A stretch of 64,000 bases of DNA from the NCBI RefSeq assembly GCF_017873605.1, contig NZ_JAGGKI010000023.1, positions 1-64,000 of the forward strand, read 5' to 3'. A model generated the notes under the pieces. That model searched no databases, was not told the DNA's origin, and saw nothing but the letters and a program-made list of their open reading frames with translations. Below, piece by piece: positions 9,125 to 17,759 of this stretch; the stretch's first letter is position 1, and each line of letters starts with the position of its first letter. The position numbers and the translations under genes are program-made. The DNA is from Paenibacillus lactis. Lineage in GTDB: Bacteria > Bacillota > Bacilli > Paenibacillales > Paenibacillaceae.

Positions 9125-10468
9125 TTGAGATGGTTTTGGAATTGGGGCTGGATTGTTGTGTACGCCTCTCTTTTGGCGCTCTCCGTCGTGTGGATTACGC
9201 TGCGGCAGCATGAGCCGGCACAGGAAGCCGCACCCGAGAAAATAACGCTGACGTTCCGCCACTTCTGGAACAAGGAGCATGACAAGCCGGTGCTGGATAT
9301 TTTCGAATCCATCGTGCGCACGTATGAGAAAGCGCATCCAAACGTGAAAATAAACTTCGAGAGCATCGATCAGACGATCCACCGCGAGCAGAAGCTGAAG
9401 AGCGAGATGGTGACGGGAACGCCGCCGGATATGTTCGTGCTGTTCGGAGGTGCGGAGATCATCCCTTACGCGAGATCGAACCGGCTGATGGATTTGACGG
9501 ACTTTTTAAAGGAGAACGGCCTCGCGGATCAATTTAAGGATCTTCATCACTGGACGCTGGAAGGCAGGGTGTACGGTCTGCCGTTTGAAGGCCATGCGGA
9601 GCCGATTTATTACAACAGGACGTTGTTTCGGAAGCTGGGGCTTGAGCCTCCGGAGACGATGAGCGACTTGAGCGAGGCGATCCGGGTGCTGAGGGAGAAC
9701 GGGCTGATTCCGTTTGCGCTAGGGAACGAGGACCGCTGGCCGGCCGGGATATTCGCGCAATATTTCATGGATCGCCATGCGGGTCCCGGGCTGATCGGCA
9801 GGCTGGTCGAGGGACAGGATGGGGTGAGCTTTCATAACGAGCCCTATCTTCAGGCGTTCCATGACCTTGAATCGTGGATCGGGCAAGGCGCTTTCAGCGA
9901 GGGAGCCAATGATCTTTCCACGGAAGAGGCGATCGCTTTGTTTACCGAAGGTAAGGCGGCGATGTATTTGAACGGCAGCTGGGACATCACGCTGTTTCAG
10001 AATGAGGACCGCCCTGAATTTCAGCAGGAGGTCGGCGTCATTCCGTTTCCGTCGCTCCGCCCAGGCGAAGCCCGCTCCTTGGCCGGCGGATATACGATCG
10101 GAATCGGTCTGTCCTCTAATATGGATGAGCTGAAGAAGCAGGCAGCGCTGGAGCTGCTGCAGATGTTCTATACGCCGGAGGTCCAGACCCGCCTAGTGTA
10201 TGAGGGACTGCGCGTCCCTTCGATGAAAATTACGTTTGACGCCAACGAGACGGGGCCGGTCTTCGCCCAGGTGATCGAGCTGATGGAGCAGTCGCCCAGC
10301 ACCTTCATACCTTATGACAACCAGCTGTCGCCGGAGGTTACGCGGACCTTTCTTAAAGTGGTCGAGGAGATGATCGGCGGACGGATGGATGCTGCGGCGG
10401 CGCTGGAGGAAATTCAGGCGTCCTCGGTGCGGTATTGGCAGCTGCGAAGAAATGCGGTAATCGAATAA
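9125..10468 (+). CDS. Membrane-anchored solute-binding protein, probable co-sensor of the kinase
   Basis: A family-1 sugar-binding protein (447 aa from this start) placed between a YesM-type kinase and a YesN-type regulator. It lacks a lipobox. Instead it has a single N-terminal hydrophobic helix (WGWIVVYASLLALSVVW) followed directly by the binding fold (ITLTFRHFWNKEHDKPVLDIFES). The preferred start is the TTG at 9125, seven bases after AAGGGGGAG; an in-frame ATG at 9107 overlaps the kinase stop by four bases but has no ribosome binding site, so translational coupling from 9107 remains possible. The position suggests that it presents bound sugar to the kinase's extracellular domain rather than serving transport, which is an inference from gene order. 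The ligand is unknown. Confidence 0.85.
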   Translation: MRWFWNWGWIVVYASLLALSVVWITLRQHEPAQEAAPEKITLTFRHFWNKEHDKPVLDIFESIVRTYEKAHPNVKINFESIDQTIHREQKLKSEMVTGTPPDMFVLFGGAEIIPYARSNRLMDLTDFLKENGLADQFKDLHHWTLEGRVYGLPFEGHAEPIYYNRTLFRKLGLEPPETMSDLSEAIRVLRENGLIPFALGNEDRWPAGIFAQYFMDRHAGPGLIGRLVEGQDGVSFHNEPYLQAFHDLESWIGQGAFSEGANDLSTEEAIALFTEGKAAMYLNGSWDITLFQNEDRPEFQQEVGVIPFPSLRPGEARSLAGGYTIGIGLSSNMDELKKQAALELLQMFYTPEVQTRLVYEGLRVPSMKITFDANETGPVFAQVIELMEQSPSTFIPYDNQLSPEVTRTFLKVVEEMIGGRMDAAAALEEIQASSVRYWQLRRNAVIE

Positions 10469-10490
10469 TAGGGGGCAAGGGGGGACGGCT

Positions 10491-12089
10491 ATGGGAGGGT
10501 CGGACGGAAAATTCAGAGTGATGCTGGTCGACGATGAACCGATGATACTGCGCAGCCTGAAGGCGGCGATTCCTTGGGATGAGCTCGACCTCGAGGTCGT
10601 TGGGGAAGCGAAGAGCGGTGACAGTGCGCTGAAGCTCGCGCGAGAGCTTTCGCCGCATTTGGTCATTAGCGATATCCGCATGCCGGGCATGGACGGGATT
10701 ACGCTGATGAAAGAGCTGAAGGCCGACCAATCCAGGCGCCTCATTATCTTCATCAGCGGTTACGGCGAGTTCGAATACGCAAGGGAAGCACTCCGTGAGG
10801 GCGCCTTCGATTACTTGCTGAAGCCGATCGATCATGAGGAGCTGACCGAGACGATTGCCAGGGCCGCCAAGACGCTGGAGCGGCAAATGGCCGACGACCG
10901 GATGCTGCATTCGGTTAAGGTTCTGTCCTTGCTTGCCCGCGAGCGGATGCTGACGGAATTCATCGAGGGCAGCCGAAGCCCGCTCCAGCATATGCAGTGG
11001 CTCGAAGACAGCGAGCTCGAGGACGGCTATACAATGGCCGTGATTCAGCTGGATCACTATCCGCGGCTGAACCAGCAGTGGTCGATGGACGAGAAGCGGC
11101 TGTGGCTGTTTGCGGTGCGCAATGTGCTGGAGGAATGGTCGGTGATGAATGGAGGCCTAACGGTATTTCCGTTCCGCAGCGGGGAGTGGGTGCTGCTGCT
11201 CCCAAGCTTGACCCGCGACCGGCAGGAGACAATCGGGCGGGATCTGGTCGGGCTGATCAAGCGATATACGAAGCTGTCCTGCTCCGTCGGCTTCAGCGGC
11301 GGCATGGCCGGTATCGACCGGCTCGGCGTGGCGTACGAAACGGCGGTGAGGGCTTTGTACCGGCGGTTTTATACGGGAGCGGAGGGCGTGTTCCCGGGAG
11401 GAGGGGAATCCGAAGCGGAGCAGTCAGGCGGATTGAAATATCCCAAGCAGCTGGAGTCGCTCATGGTGGAAAGCATCCGTACGCTCAACAAGGAGCGTCT
11501 GCTTGAGCTCTTGGACGAAACCAAGGCGTATATCGGCGAGCATGCCATCAGCCGCGAAATGGCGGAACGTTTGCTGTTTGAGCTGAGCGTCGTGCTGTAT
11601 CGGCAATTCGAGCATATGAAGGTGACGTTCGAATGGTCTCTGGAGGAACTGCTGCAGCAGTTCCAATCATCCCAGACGCTGCAGGAGCTGATGGATGTCA
11701 TGAAATCGCGTTTCGGCCAATGGATGACCGATAGCCGAACCGGCCACTCCCGGGACAACGTCCAGGCTGTCATCGGCAAAGCCAAGGCGTACATTGCCGA
11801 GCATTACCAGAAGGATCTCAGCATCGAGGAAGTATCCGAGCTGTCCGATTTGAGCATTGGCCATTTTTGCACGCTGTTCAAGCAGACGACGGGGTATACC
11901 TTCCTGGAGTATTTGACGGAGTGCCGGATCGAGAAGGCCAAGAGCATCCTGCGTAATACCAATGTTAAGGTGTATCAGGTTGCGCCGCTTGTCGGCTATC
12001 AGGATCCGAGGTATTTTACGCAGGTGTTCAAGAAAATAACGGGCAAGACGCCTTCCGAATACCGTGAGGAGGCCACAACGGCTATGTAA
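10491..12089 (+). CDS. YesN-family response regulator with AraC-type DNA-binding domain
   Basis: A 532-residue cytoplasmic regulator. The receiver domain (about 8-125) carries the acidic pair D14-D15 (LVDDEP), phospho-acceptor Asp61 (VISDIRMPGMDG) and the conserved Lys in LLKPID. A long middle region (about 150-420) is typical of the YesN class and may take part in dimerisation. The C-terminal 100 residues form two AraC helix-turn-helix motifs (DLSIEEVSELSDLSIGHFCTLFKQTTGYTFLEYL and VAPLVGYQDPRYFTQVFKKITGKTPSEYRE). It completes the kinase/co-sensor/regulator unit and probably activates the importer operon starting at 3993. The ribosome binding site GGGGGACGG precedes the ATG. Confidence 0.93.
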   Translation: MGGSDGKFRVMLVDDEPMILRSLKAAIPWDELDLEVVGEAKSGDSALKLARELSPHLVISDIRMPGMDGITLMKELKADQSRRLIIFISGYGEFEYAREALREGAFDYLLKPIDHEELTETIARAAKTLERQMADDRMLHSVKVLSLLARERMLTEFIEGSRSPLQHMQWLEDSELEDGYTMAVIQLDHYPRLNQQWSMDEKRLWLFAVRNVLEEWSVMNGGLTVFPFRSGEWVLLLPSLTRDRQETIGRDLVGLIKRYTKLSCSVGFSGGMAGIDRLGVAYETAVRALYRRFYTGAEGVFPGGGESEAEQSGGLKYPKQLESLMVESIRTLNKERLLELLDETKAYIGEHAISREMAERLLFELSVVLYRQFEHMKVTFEWSLEELLQQFQSSQTLQELMDVMKSRFGQWMTDSRTGHSRDNVQAVIGKAKAYIAEHYQKDLSIEEVSELSDLSIGHFCTLFKQTTGYTFLEYLTECRIEKAKSILRNTNVKVYQVAPLVGYQDPRYFTQVFKKITGKTPSEYREEATTAM

Positions 12090-12107
12090 GTCGGGGCTTC
12101 AGGCGGC

Positions 12108-12152
12108 TGTAACGAAGTATGGTGTAACGAAGTATGGTGTAACGAAGTATGG
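12108..12152. repeat. 15-bp tandem repeat, three perfect copies
   Basis: The unit TGTAACGAAGTATGG occurs at 12108, 12123 and 12138, followed by a degenerate fourth copy to about 12167. It starts 18 bases after the YesN stop codon. The unit contains no obvious palindrome. The function is unknown; copy number may vary between strains. Confidence 0.9.
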
Positions 12153-12193
12153 TATGAAGAAGTGCGGTATGAAATAGAATGCGAGGGTGCATT

Positions 12194-12238
12194 AACAGGT
12201 GTGTTTTTCCTAACGATAAGGGAGGGGCACCTGTTTTG
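12194..12238 (+). terminator. Weak terminator-like hairpin after the sensory operon
   Basis: AACAGGTG (12194-12201) pairs with CACCTGTT (12228-12235) around a large loop containing TTTCC/GGGA pairing. The T tract is short (TTTT), so efficiency may be low. Confidence 0.5.
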
Positions 12239-12265
12239 ATGTTTATGTTGTTAATATGGATGCCT

Positions 12266-12310
12266 TTTACACCGAATATATCTTTATTTTATAAATCTTA
12301 AAATTAAGAC
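12266..12310 (+). promoter_or_regulatory. Promoter with MhqR-like inverted-repeat operator before the dioxygenase gene
   Basis: TTTACA (12266-12271) and TATAAA (12290-12295) are spaced by 18 bases, which would start transcription near 12302. The inverted repeat ATCTTAAAATTAAGAC at 12295-12310 (arms TCTTAA and TTAAGA) covers that start point. It resembles the Bacillus MhqR box, recalled as ATCTCGAATTCGAGAT, and a very similar element (ATCTTGAATTAAAGAT) precedes the MhqD-like gene at 61439. An alternative promoter is TTGACG-N17-TAAACT (12311-12339). Confidence 0.55.
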
Positions 12311-12543
12311 TTGACGTTCATTCCTTTTGGGTCTAAACTGATTCCACAAGCACCTCAAAACTCAAATAAGAGCAAGGCGTTGTTTCGAAGGAGCCGGGCG
12401 TCAATTTTACAACGGCATCGTTACGAGTCAAGGAGTCGTTCCGTCCCGCGAACCGCAAGGCTGAACGAACAGGAGAACCGCTGAACCTGTCCCGAATTCA
12501 CGGCAATCAAGATCAAGCCAGATCACCCAAGGAGGTAATCATC

Positions 12544-13515
12544 ATGGAGTTTAAAGGCATTCACCACGTTTCCGCACTGACCGCGTCGGCTTCCAATAAT
12601 TTTGACTTTTATACTGAAATTATGGGGATGAGACTCGTCAAGAAGACGGTCAATCAGGACGACGTGTCGGTATATCATTTATTTTACGGCGATGAGAAGG
12701 GGAATCCCGGAACAGAGCTTACCTTCTTCGAAATTCCGATGGCGGGACGGACGCGTGAGGGAAACAACAGCATTTCCGCCACTTCGCTGCGGGTGCCGAG
12801 CGATCAAGCGCTGACCTATTGGGCGGAGCGTCTGGATCAGCACGGCGTTGAGCGCGAGGACGTGAAGGAACGCGCCGGAAGGCTTACCTTGGCGTTCAGG
12901 GACTTTGAGGGACAGCGGATCATACTTGTGTCCGATGAGAACAATGAGGGCGTAGCCGGGGGCCGTCCGTGGGCAAAAGGGCCGGTGCCGCCGGAATACG
13001 CGATTATCGGCCTGGGTCCCGTTCAGCTGACCGTACCGAACGCGCAGCCAACGGTGCAGGTGCTCACGGAGCTGATGGGCTTCCGGCGCAAAGGCCAGTA
13101 CGCCTCCCCGGCCCAGGGTCAGCCGGACATTGTCGTATTCGAGACCGGAGAAGGGGGGACCGGTGCCGAGGTTCATGTGGAAGAGCGGACTGACCTCCCT
13201 CGGGAGCGCCTCGGACGCGGGGGCGTTCACCACGTAGCCTTCCGGGTAGAGGACGAGGAGGAGCTGAAGGCATGGATTCAGCAGATCGGCGCCGTCGGCT
13301 TCCCGAATTCGGGATATGTCGACCGATACTACTTCCGTTCCCTGTATTTCAGGGAGCCGAACGGCATCTTGTTCGAAGTGGCTACCGACGGCCCGGGATT
13401 CGATACCGATGAGCATGTCGACCACCTGGGAGAAACCCTCGCCCTGCCGCCGTTCCTCGAAGGGAAGCGTGAAGCGATCGAAGCGAATTTAAAGCCGTTA
13501 AACACCAAACGATAA
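12544..13515 (+). CDS. mhqO: Ring-cleaving dioxygenase / VOC-family protein (MhqO-like)
   Basis: A 323-residue protein of two vicinal-oxygen-chelate modules, each of about 150 residues. The first begins FKGIHHVSALTASASNNFDFY and the second includes GVHHVAFRVEDEEEL; the histidines in IHHVS and VHHVAF and the Glu in the FREPNGILFEV strand are the expected metal ligands. The sequence follows the Bacillus MhqO/MhqE type closely (MGMRLVKKTVNQDD, FEIPMAGRTREGNNSI). Those proteins are induced by hydroquinones and catechols and are thought to open aromatic rings during quinone detoxification. The ribosome binding site is AAGGAGGT. It is alone in its transcription unit, ending at the bidirectional terminator 13562-13600. 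The promoter carries an MhqR-like box. Confidence 0.85.
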   Translation: MEFKGIHHVSALTASASNNFDFYTEIMGMRLVKKTVNQDDVSVYHLFYGDEKGNPGTELTFFEIPMAGRTREGNNSISATSLRVPSDQALTYWAERLDQHGVEREDVKERAGRLTLAFRDFEGQRIILVSDENNEGVAGGRPWAKGPVPPEYAIIGLGPVQLTVPNAQPTVQVLTELMGFRRKGQYASPAQGQPDIVVFETGEGGTGAEVHVEERTDLPRERLGRGGVHHVAFRVEDEEELKAWIQQIGAVGFPNSGYVDRYYFRSLYFREPNGILFEVATDGPGFDTDEHVDHLGETLALPPFLEGKREAIEANLKPLNTKR

Positions 13516-13561
13516 ATTCATGCCCTATCATATTCACCCCATAAAATGATCCTCTTAAAAC

Positions 13562-13600
13562 GCCGGCCGCTCTCTGTTCATCGAGAGTCGGCCGGCTTTC
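13562..13600. terminator. Bidirectional terminator between convergent genes
   Basis: GCCGGCCG (13562-13569) pairs with CGGCCGGC (13589-13596), with an inner CTCTC/GAGAG stem. T residues follow on the plus strand, and an AAAACGCC tract before it supplies the T run on the minus strand. It can end both the dioxygenase gene and the WYL regulator gene. Confidence 0.8.
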
Positions 13601-13615
13601 GTCTTGCCCATGCCT

Positions 13616-14566
13616 TTACTCGTACAGCCGGCATATCGCTTTCGCGGCCGAGCTTACATGATCGCGGAGCTCCTGAGGGGCGAGCACTTTAATCTCCGCG
13701 CCGCAGCTTAACAGGAAGGCCGAAGCGGATTCCAGCGTTTCAAGCTCCAGATCGGCTTCGATCCAGCCTTCCTGTGCGAGGGGCTCTTGATGGAGGATTT
13801 TGACATACCGCTCTCTTTCAAAGCGCTTGATCAGGGACTTCGTCATCTCGACCCGTGCGGTGTAGCTGGGCAAGTTCCGCTTAAAGCTCGCGACCGACTC
13901 TTCCCAATAACGACCGAGATCGAAGCCCTCCGGCCGGATGAACGTATCCTCAAGCACCAAGGCATCGGCTATTCTTGAGACGCGGTATGTCCGGAGTCCC
14001 TCCTGCGTATCGGCAGCAAGATACCAGGTATTTCGTTTGGCGACAAGGCCGAGCGGATGTACGATGCGCTCCACCCGTTCGTCTCCCTTCATATAATGGA
14101 TCCGCAGCTTGCGGTTCTCCCACAGCGCCTCCTGAATGACCGTTAAGTATGGATGCGATTGATTGAAGGAGTGCCAGCCAGCGCCATCGATATGGATTTT
14201 CTCCCGGATCATCTCGGCGTCCTGCCGAATGGACCGTGGAGAAGACGCCAGCAGCTTCTGATAGGCGGCATCAAATTGCTTGCCGATCTCCAGGTCGCCG
14301 ATCAGCGGGCTGTGGCTTGATATGAGAAGCGAAATCAGCTCCTCCCGCGTCATCCCCGTCAGATTCGTCCGATAGCTTTCCTCGAGCATCCATCCCCCTG
14401 CCTGGCCCCGCTCGGCATATACCGGAATGCCGGCTGCGCTGAGGCTCTCCATATCGCGGATGATGGTCCGCTCCGATACCTCCAGCTGCTCGGCCAGATA
14501 ACGCGTATTCTTTTTCCCCCCGTTCTGTAGCATCAGCATGATCGACAGCAGACGGTCAGCTCGCAT
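13616..14566 (-). CDS. WYL-domain transcriptional regulator (YafY/DeoR-like)
   Basis: A 316-residue regulator read on the minus strand. The N-terminal winged helix (MRADRLLSIMLMLQNGGKKNTRYLAEQLEVSERTIIRDMESLSAAGIPV) is an HTH_11 domain. The centre and C-terminus hold the WYL ligand-binding domain, with the WYL core seen as RNTWYLAADTQEGLRTYRVSRI. A WCX-like C-terminal extension follows. The start is supported by GAGGTG upstream. It is divergent from the SDR gene, with only 134 bases between the start codons, so it most likely controls that gene and itself. The inducer is unknown. Confidence 0.9.
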   Translation of the reverse strand: MRADRLLSIMLMLQNGGKKNTRYLAEQLEVSERTIIRDMESLSAAGIPVYAERGQAGGWMLEESYRTNLTGMTREELISLLISSHSPLIGDLEIGKQFDAAYQKLLASSPRSIRQDAEMIREKIHIDGAGWHSFNQSHPYLTVIQEALWENRKLRIHYMKGDERVERIVHPLGLVAKRNTWYLAADTQEGLRTYRVSRIADALVLEDTFIRPEGFDLGRYWEESVASFKRNLPSYTARVEMTKSLIKRFERERYVKILHQEPLAQEGWIEADLELETLESASAFLLSCGAEIKVLAPQELRDHVSSAAKAICRLYE

Positions 14567-14700
14567 GAAGGCGTCACCTCGATTTCGATAATTTCATTCA
14601 TTGTAGCATGGATATAAGACAATGGATGTCATATATGAAGGATAAAATAATGGCCGTAAGCATGCGAATTTCGAAATCAAACATGCGGGAGGTATTATCC

Positions 14701-15594
14701 ATGGAAACCTTGGAAACGAAGCCATTGAAGGGGAAGGTTGCGGTCGTAGCAGGCTCAACCCGGGGAGCGGGCCGGGCGATTGCGGTTATGCTCGGAGCAG
14801 CGGGAGCGACCGTTTATTGCACCGGCCGCAGCGTCCGAGGACAGAAATCGGACATAAATCGTCCCGAGACCATTGAGGATACGGCGGACATGGTGACGGA
14901 GCGCGGCGGTGTCGGCATTCCGGTAAAATGCGACCATACAGTCGAGGCGCAGGTAAAGGCTTTGTTTGAGCGCGTGAGCGAAGAACAAAACGGTCAATTG
15001 GACATTCTCGTGAACGATGTATGGGGCGGCGAGCATCTGACGCATTGGAACGTTCCCTTCTGGGAGCAGTTCCTGTCGGACGGCCTGCTTATGCAGGAGC
15101 GGGCCGTTACCTCCCATCTCATGACCAGTTATTACGGTGTGCCGCTTATGGTCCAGCAAGGGAGCGGACTTGTCATTGAAATCACGGACGGCTCCACTTA
15201 TCGTTACCGGGGCAATCTATATTACAGCCTTGCGAAAATATCGGGCATCCACCTGGCGGAAGCAATGGCGGCCGAGCTTAGTCCCTATAACGTGACGGCG
15301 TTGTCGGTTACCCCGGGGTTCCTCCGATCCGAGCAAATGCTTGCGCATTTCGGGGTCGGCGAGGATAATTGGCAGGATGCCGTGGCGAAGGATCCGCATT
15401 TCATCGAGTCGGAGACGCCCTACTTGATCGGACAGGCGGTGGCGGCGCTTGCCGCAGATCCGAAGGTGTCGGAGAAGAGCGGGAGAGCGCTGACCAGCTG
15501 GGATTTATCGGATGAATACGGCTTCTCCGATATCGACGGCCGCAAGCCTCATTGGGGGAACTACGCTAAGAAGCACGGATTGCCCCTCCCCTAA
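14701..15594 (+). CDS. SDR-family NAD(P)-dependent oxidoreductase
   Basis: A 297-residue short-chain dehydrogenase/reductase. The frame is open from 14608, but GGAGGTATTATCC places the start at the ATG at 14701. The cofactor loop is AGSTRGAGRA (a TGxxxGxG-type motif) near residues 16-25, followed by an Arg-rich beta-2 end (CTGRSVRGQKS) that suggests NADPH preference. The NNAG-type segment reads LVNDVWGG, and the active-site Tyr and Lys appear as YYSLAKISG. Length and motif order match the 'SDR family oxidoreductase' group often found beside WYL or TetR regulators. The substrate is unknown. It is divergent from the WYL regulator and ends at a strong terminator. Confidence 0.88.
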   Translation: METLETKPLKGKVAVVAGSTRGAGRAIAVMLGAAGATVYCTGRSVRGQKSDINRPETIEDTADMVTERGGVGIPVKCDHTVEAQVKALFERVSEEQNGQLDILVNDVWGGEHLTHWNVPFWEQFLSDGLLMQERAVTSHLMTSYYGVPLMVQQGSGLVIEITDGSTYRYRGNLYYSLAKISGIHLAEAMAAELSPYNVTALSVTPGFLRSEQMLAHFGVGEDNWQDAVAKDPHFIESETPYLIGQAVAALAADPKVSEKSGRALTSWDLSDEYGFSDIDGRKPHWGNYAKKHGLPLP

Positions 15595-15617
15595 AGGAGT
15601 GGACTTCAATCGCAGCA

Positions 15618-15662
15618 AAACAGGGTGCCAAGCAAGCTGAAGGCTTGCGGCACCCTGTTTCT
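15618..15662. terminator. Strong terminator between SDR gene and glsB-like gene
   Basis: AAACAGGGTGCC (15618-15629) pairs with GGCACCCTGTTT (15649-15660), with an inner GCAAGC/GCTTGC stem and a TGAAG loop region. A-rich and T-rich flanks occur on both sides, so it can serve both the SDR gene and the convergent glsB-like gene. Confidence 0.85.
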
Positions 15663-15780
15663 GCATCTTTTAACGTATACCCAATATTGAAGGGCTGGAG
15701 CTATTCATTGGTCCCTTATGTTTGAACGCAAAGGAACGTTCTCCATGCCCGCGCCAATGGGGTTTAACCCGAGGCAAAGA

Positions 15781-16038
15781 TTAGGAACGGTTACGTCTCA
15801 TCGAGCCCATGATCAGGCTGACGATAAAGACGAGCACCACGGCACCAATCAATGCAGGCACGAGGTAGAAGCCGCCCATCTCAGGGCCCCACTCGCCCAG
15901 CAGCAGGCCGCCGAGCCATGCGCCGACAAAGCCGGCGATGATGTTACCGATAATACCGCCAGGGATGTCTCTTCCCATAATCAAGCCCGCGATCCATCCG
16001 ATAATACCGCCTACGATTAATGACCACAGAAAACTCAT
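15781..16038 (-). CDS. GlsB/YeaQ/YmgE-family stress membrane protein
   Basis: An 85-residue hydrophobic protein on the minus strand with three membrane segments rich in Gly: SLIVGGIIGWIAGLIMG, GIIGNIIAGFVGAWLGGLLLG and YLVPALIGAVVLVFIVSLIMG. These match the transglycosylase-associated (GlsB/YeaQ) family of small stress-induced membrane proteins, whose biochemical role is not settled. The ATG at 16038 is preferred over an in-frame GTG at 16047 because GAGGTG overlaps the GTG. A GTTTAA-N13-GGTTAA pair lies upstream on the minus strand, resembling a general-stress (SigB-type) promoter. Confidence 0.9.
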   Translation of the reverse strand: MSFLWSLIVGGIIGWIAGLIMGRDIPGGIIGNIIAGFVGAWLGGLLLGEWGPEMGGFYLVPALIGAVVLVFIVSLIMGSMRRNRS

Positions 16039-16080
16039 GTTTATCACCTCGTATAAGTTATAGTTGTTTGTGCCTTACTA

Positions 16081-16105
16081 TTAACCAAAGAAGTGACTTT
16101 TAAAC
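16081..16105 (-). promoter_or_regulatory. SigB-like promoter candidate for the glsB-like gene
   Basis: Read on the minus strand, GTTTAA (16100-16105) and GGTTAA (16081-16086) are separated by 13 bases, against the recalled SigB consensus GTTTAA-N12-15-GGGTAT. A similar pair precedes the universal stress protein gene. Whether this organism has SigB or a related factor is not visible here. Confidence 0.4.
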
Positions 16106-16248
16106 CGGGTAACCCCAAAACTCGAATGTATTACTTTATTCCAGCAGCCTCAACCTTTGGGAGTACTGCTTTGAAAAACGGACGGGAATTGATATCCTTG
16201 AAATGTTGCAGCGGGCTTAGGCTAATAAAAGGAGATGGAGTTAAGGCT

Positions 16249-16986
16249 ATGGTAGAGAAATGGACCGAGACGTATACGATTCAATCCGTGGATGCGGATT
16301 TCAGGGGAGACTGCCGCTGGTCGTCGCTGCTGAGCATTATGCAAAGAGCGGCGGACAAGCATATCGAGGCGCTGGGAATCGATCGCGAGGAGATGATTGA
16401 GCGGGGACTCGGCTGGATGCTCATTACGCTTGAAGCGGATATGACAAGCATTCCACGCGATATGGAAACCATACATGTGGAGACCTGGAGCCGCGGCTCC
16501 AAAGGGGTGCTCTGGCACCGGGATTACCGGATTATGAACGATCATGGGGAGCAGGTGGGCGGCGCCCGTTCGGTATGGACGCTGGTGGATATTCAGAAAC
16601 GGAAAATTTTGCGTCCATCCATGTTTCCGTATGACGTTCCCATCGGGCAGGATTCCGTAGGGGAGCTGCCGAGCAAGGCGGTATTGCCGGAAGGCATCGA
16701 GCTCGGGGAAGCCTATACGACCGTGGTCCGATACAGCGGAATCGACGTGAATGGTCATTTGAATAACGCACGCTATGCCGACTTGTGCATGGACGTGCTG
16801 GATGAGCCGGAGCTGCAGGGCGATAAGGTCACCGGATTCAAAATTACCTACAACCACGAGGCAAGGCTGAAGGACACGATCATCGTCCGGCGCTCCGGCG
16901 AAACCGGAGGGCGGATTTTTGTGCAGGGCGTTTCCCCGGAGGGAACAAACTTTTTCGAAGCCGCGCTCGTTAAAAGGAAACAGTAA
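16249..16986 (+). CDS. Acyl-[acyl-carrier-protein] thioesterase (FatA/FatB family)
   Basis: A 245-residue cytoplasmic double-hotdog thioesterase that would release free fatty acids from acyl-ACP. The first hotdog contains WSSLLSIMQRAADKHIEALGI and GWMLITLEADM; the second has the family hallmark VNGHLNNARYADLCMDVL, in which the Asn/His pair corresponds to the catalytic residues of plant and bacterial acyl-ACP thioesterases. The frame is open from 16093, but the ATG at 16249 is chosen because AAGGAGATGGAG lies just upstream and the protein then begins at the domain boundary. The chain length released is not predictable. It is followed by a regulator gene 71 bases downstream, with no terminator seen. 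Confidence 0.88.
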   Translation: MVEKWTETYTIQSVDADFRGDCRWSSLLSIMQRAADKHIEALGIDREEMIERGLGWMLITLEADMTSIPRDMETIHVETWSRGSKGVLWHRDYRIMNDHGEQVGGARSVWTLVDIQKRKILRPSMFPYDVPIGQDSVGELPSKAVLPEGIELGEAYTTVVRYSGIDVNGHLNNARYADLCMDVLDEPELQGDKVTGFKITYNHEARLKDTIIVRRSGETGGRIFVQGVSPEGTNFFEAALVKRKQ

Positions 16987-17057
16987 AAGACGAAACAGTA
17001 AAAGACGAGGTGAAGCGATAATTACGCTTCTGGCCTTGCATGCCATGAGGGGGAAGG

Positions 17058-17759
17058 ATGATGTACAAAATCATGATCGTGGAGGATGATCCGAAGCTGG
17101 CGGGTTTGCTTGAATCGCAGATCGCAAGGTACGGAAATGAAGGCATCATCATCCGGGAGTTCGATCATGTGCTTGAGCGGTTCCGGGAAATCAAGCCGCA
17201 TCTCGTATTGCTGGATGTCAATCTGCCCAGCTATGACGGGTATTTCTGGTGCCGCCAGATCCGGTCGATGTCCACGTGCCCGATTATATTTATTTCCGCA
17301 AGAAACGGAACCCCCGACCAGCTGCGGGCGCTGGAGAACGGAGCCGACGATTACATTACGAAGCCGTTCGCGTATGACATCGTCATTGCCAAGATCCACA
17401 GCCAGCTGCGGCGGGTATACGGCGACTATGCCCCCGGCTCCGGCGAACGAACGGTGGAGAAGGAAGGGCTGGTCCTTTACCCTGAACGGATGGAGCTCCA
17501 GCTGAACGGACAAACGGCGCCGCTTACGAAGAAGGAAACGATCCTGCTGGAGACGCTGCTGGCCCGGAGCCCGCGCCTTGTCACCCGCGAGACGATCCTG
17601 GAGAAGCTGTGGGACGATACATTCGTGGATGACAATACGCTCAGCGTAAACATTAACCGGGTACGAAAACGGTTGATGGAGCTGGGCATCGAAGGCGCGT
17701 TAGAAACGGTACGGGGCTCCGGGTACAGGCTGCATCCCGTCTGGCAGAGGCCGCAATGA
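17058..17759 (+). CDS. BceR-type response regulator (OmpR family)
   Basis: A 233-residue regulator with a receiver domain (phospho-acceptor Asp53 in LVLLDVNLPSYDG, conserved Lys in ITKPFAYD) and a C-terminal winged helix ending VRGSGYRLHPVW. Sequence and gene order match the BceR/PsdR group, which responds to peptide antibiotics that target the cell wall cycle (bacitracin, lantibiotics). The ATG at 17058 follows GAGGGGGAAGG; a second ATG directly after it is equally possible. It overlaps the kinase gene by four bases. Its expected DNA target, a TNACA-N4-TGTAA palindrome, is present before the transporter genes at 18905-18918. Confidence 0.92.
   Translation: MMYKIMIVEDDPKLAGLLESQIARYGNEGIIIREFDHVLERFREIKPHLVLLDVNLPSYDGYFWCRQIRSMSTCPIIFISARNGTPDQLRALENGADDYITKPFAYDIVIAKIHSQLRRVYGDYAPGSGERTVEKEGLVLYPERMELQLNGQTAPLTKKETILLETLLARSPRLVTRETILEKLWDDTFVDDNTLSVNINRVRKRLMELGIEGALETVRGSGYRLHPVWQRPQ

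Larger units (their letters stand above)
12090..12543. other. Intergenic region with 15-bp tandem repeat and mhqO promoter
   Basis: No gene was found here. It holds three perfect 15-bp direct repeats (12108-12152), a weak terminator (12194-12238), a promoter with an inverted-repeat operator (12266-12310) and an untranslated leader of about 240 bases before the dioxygenase gene. No known riboswitch was recognised in the leader. Confidence 0.6.
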
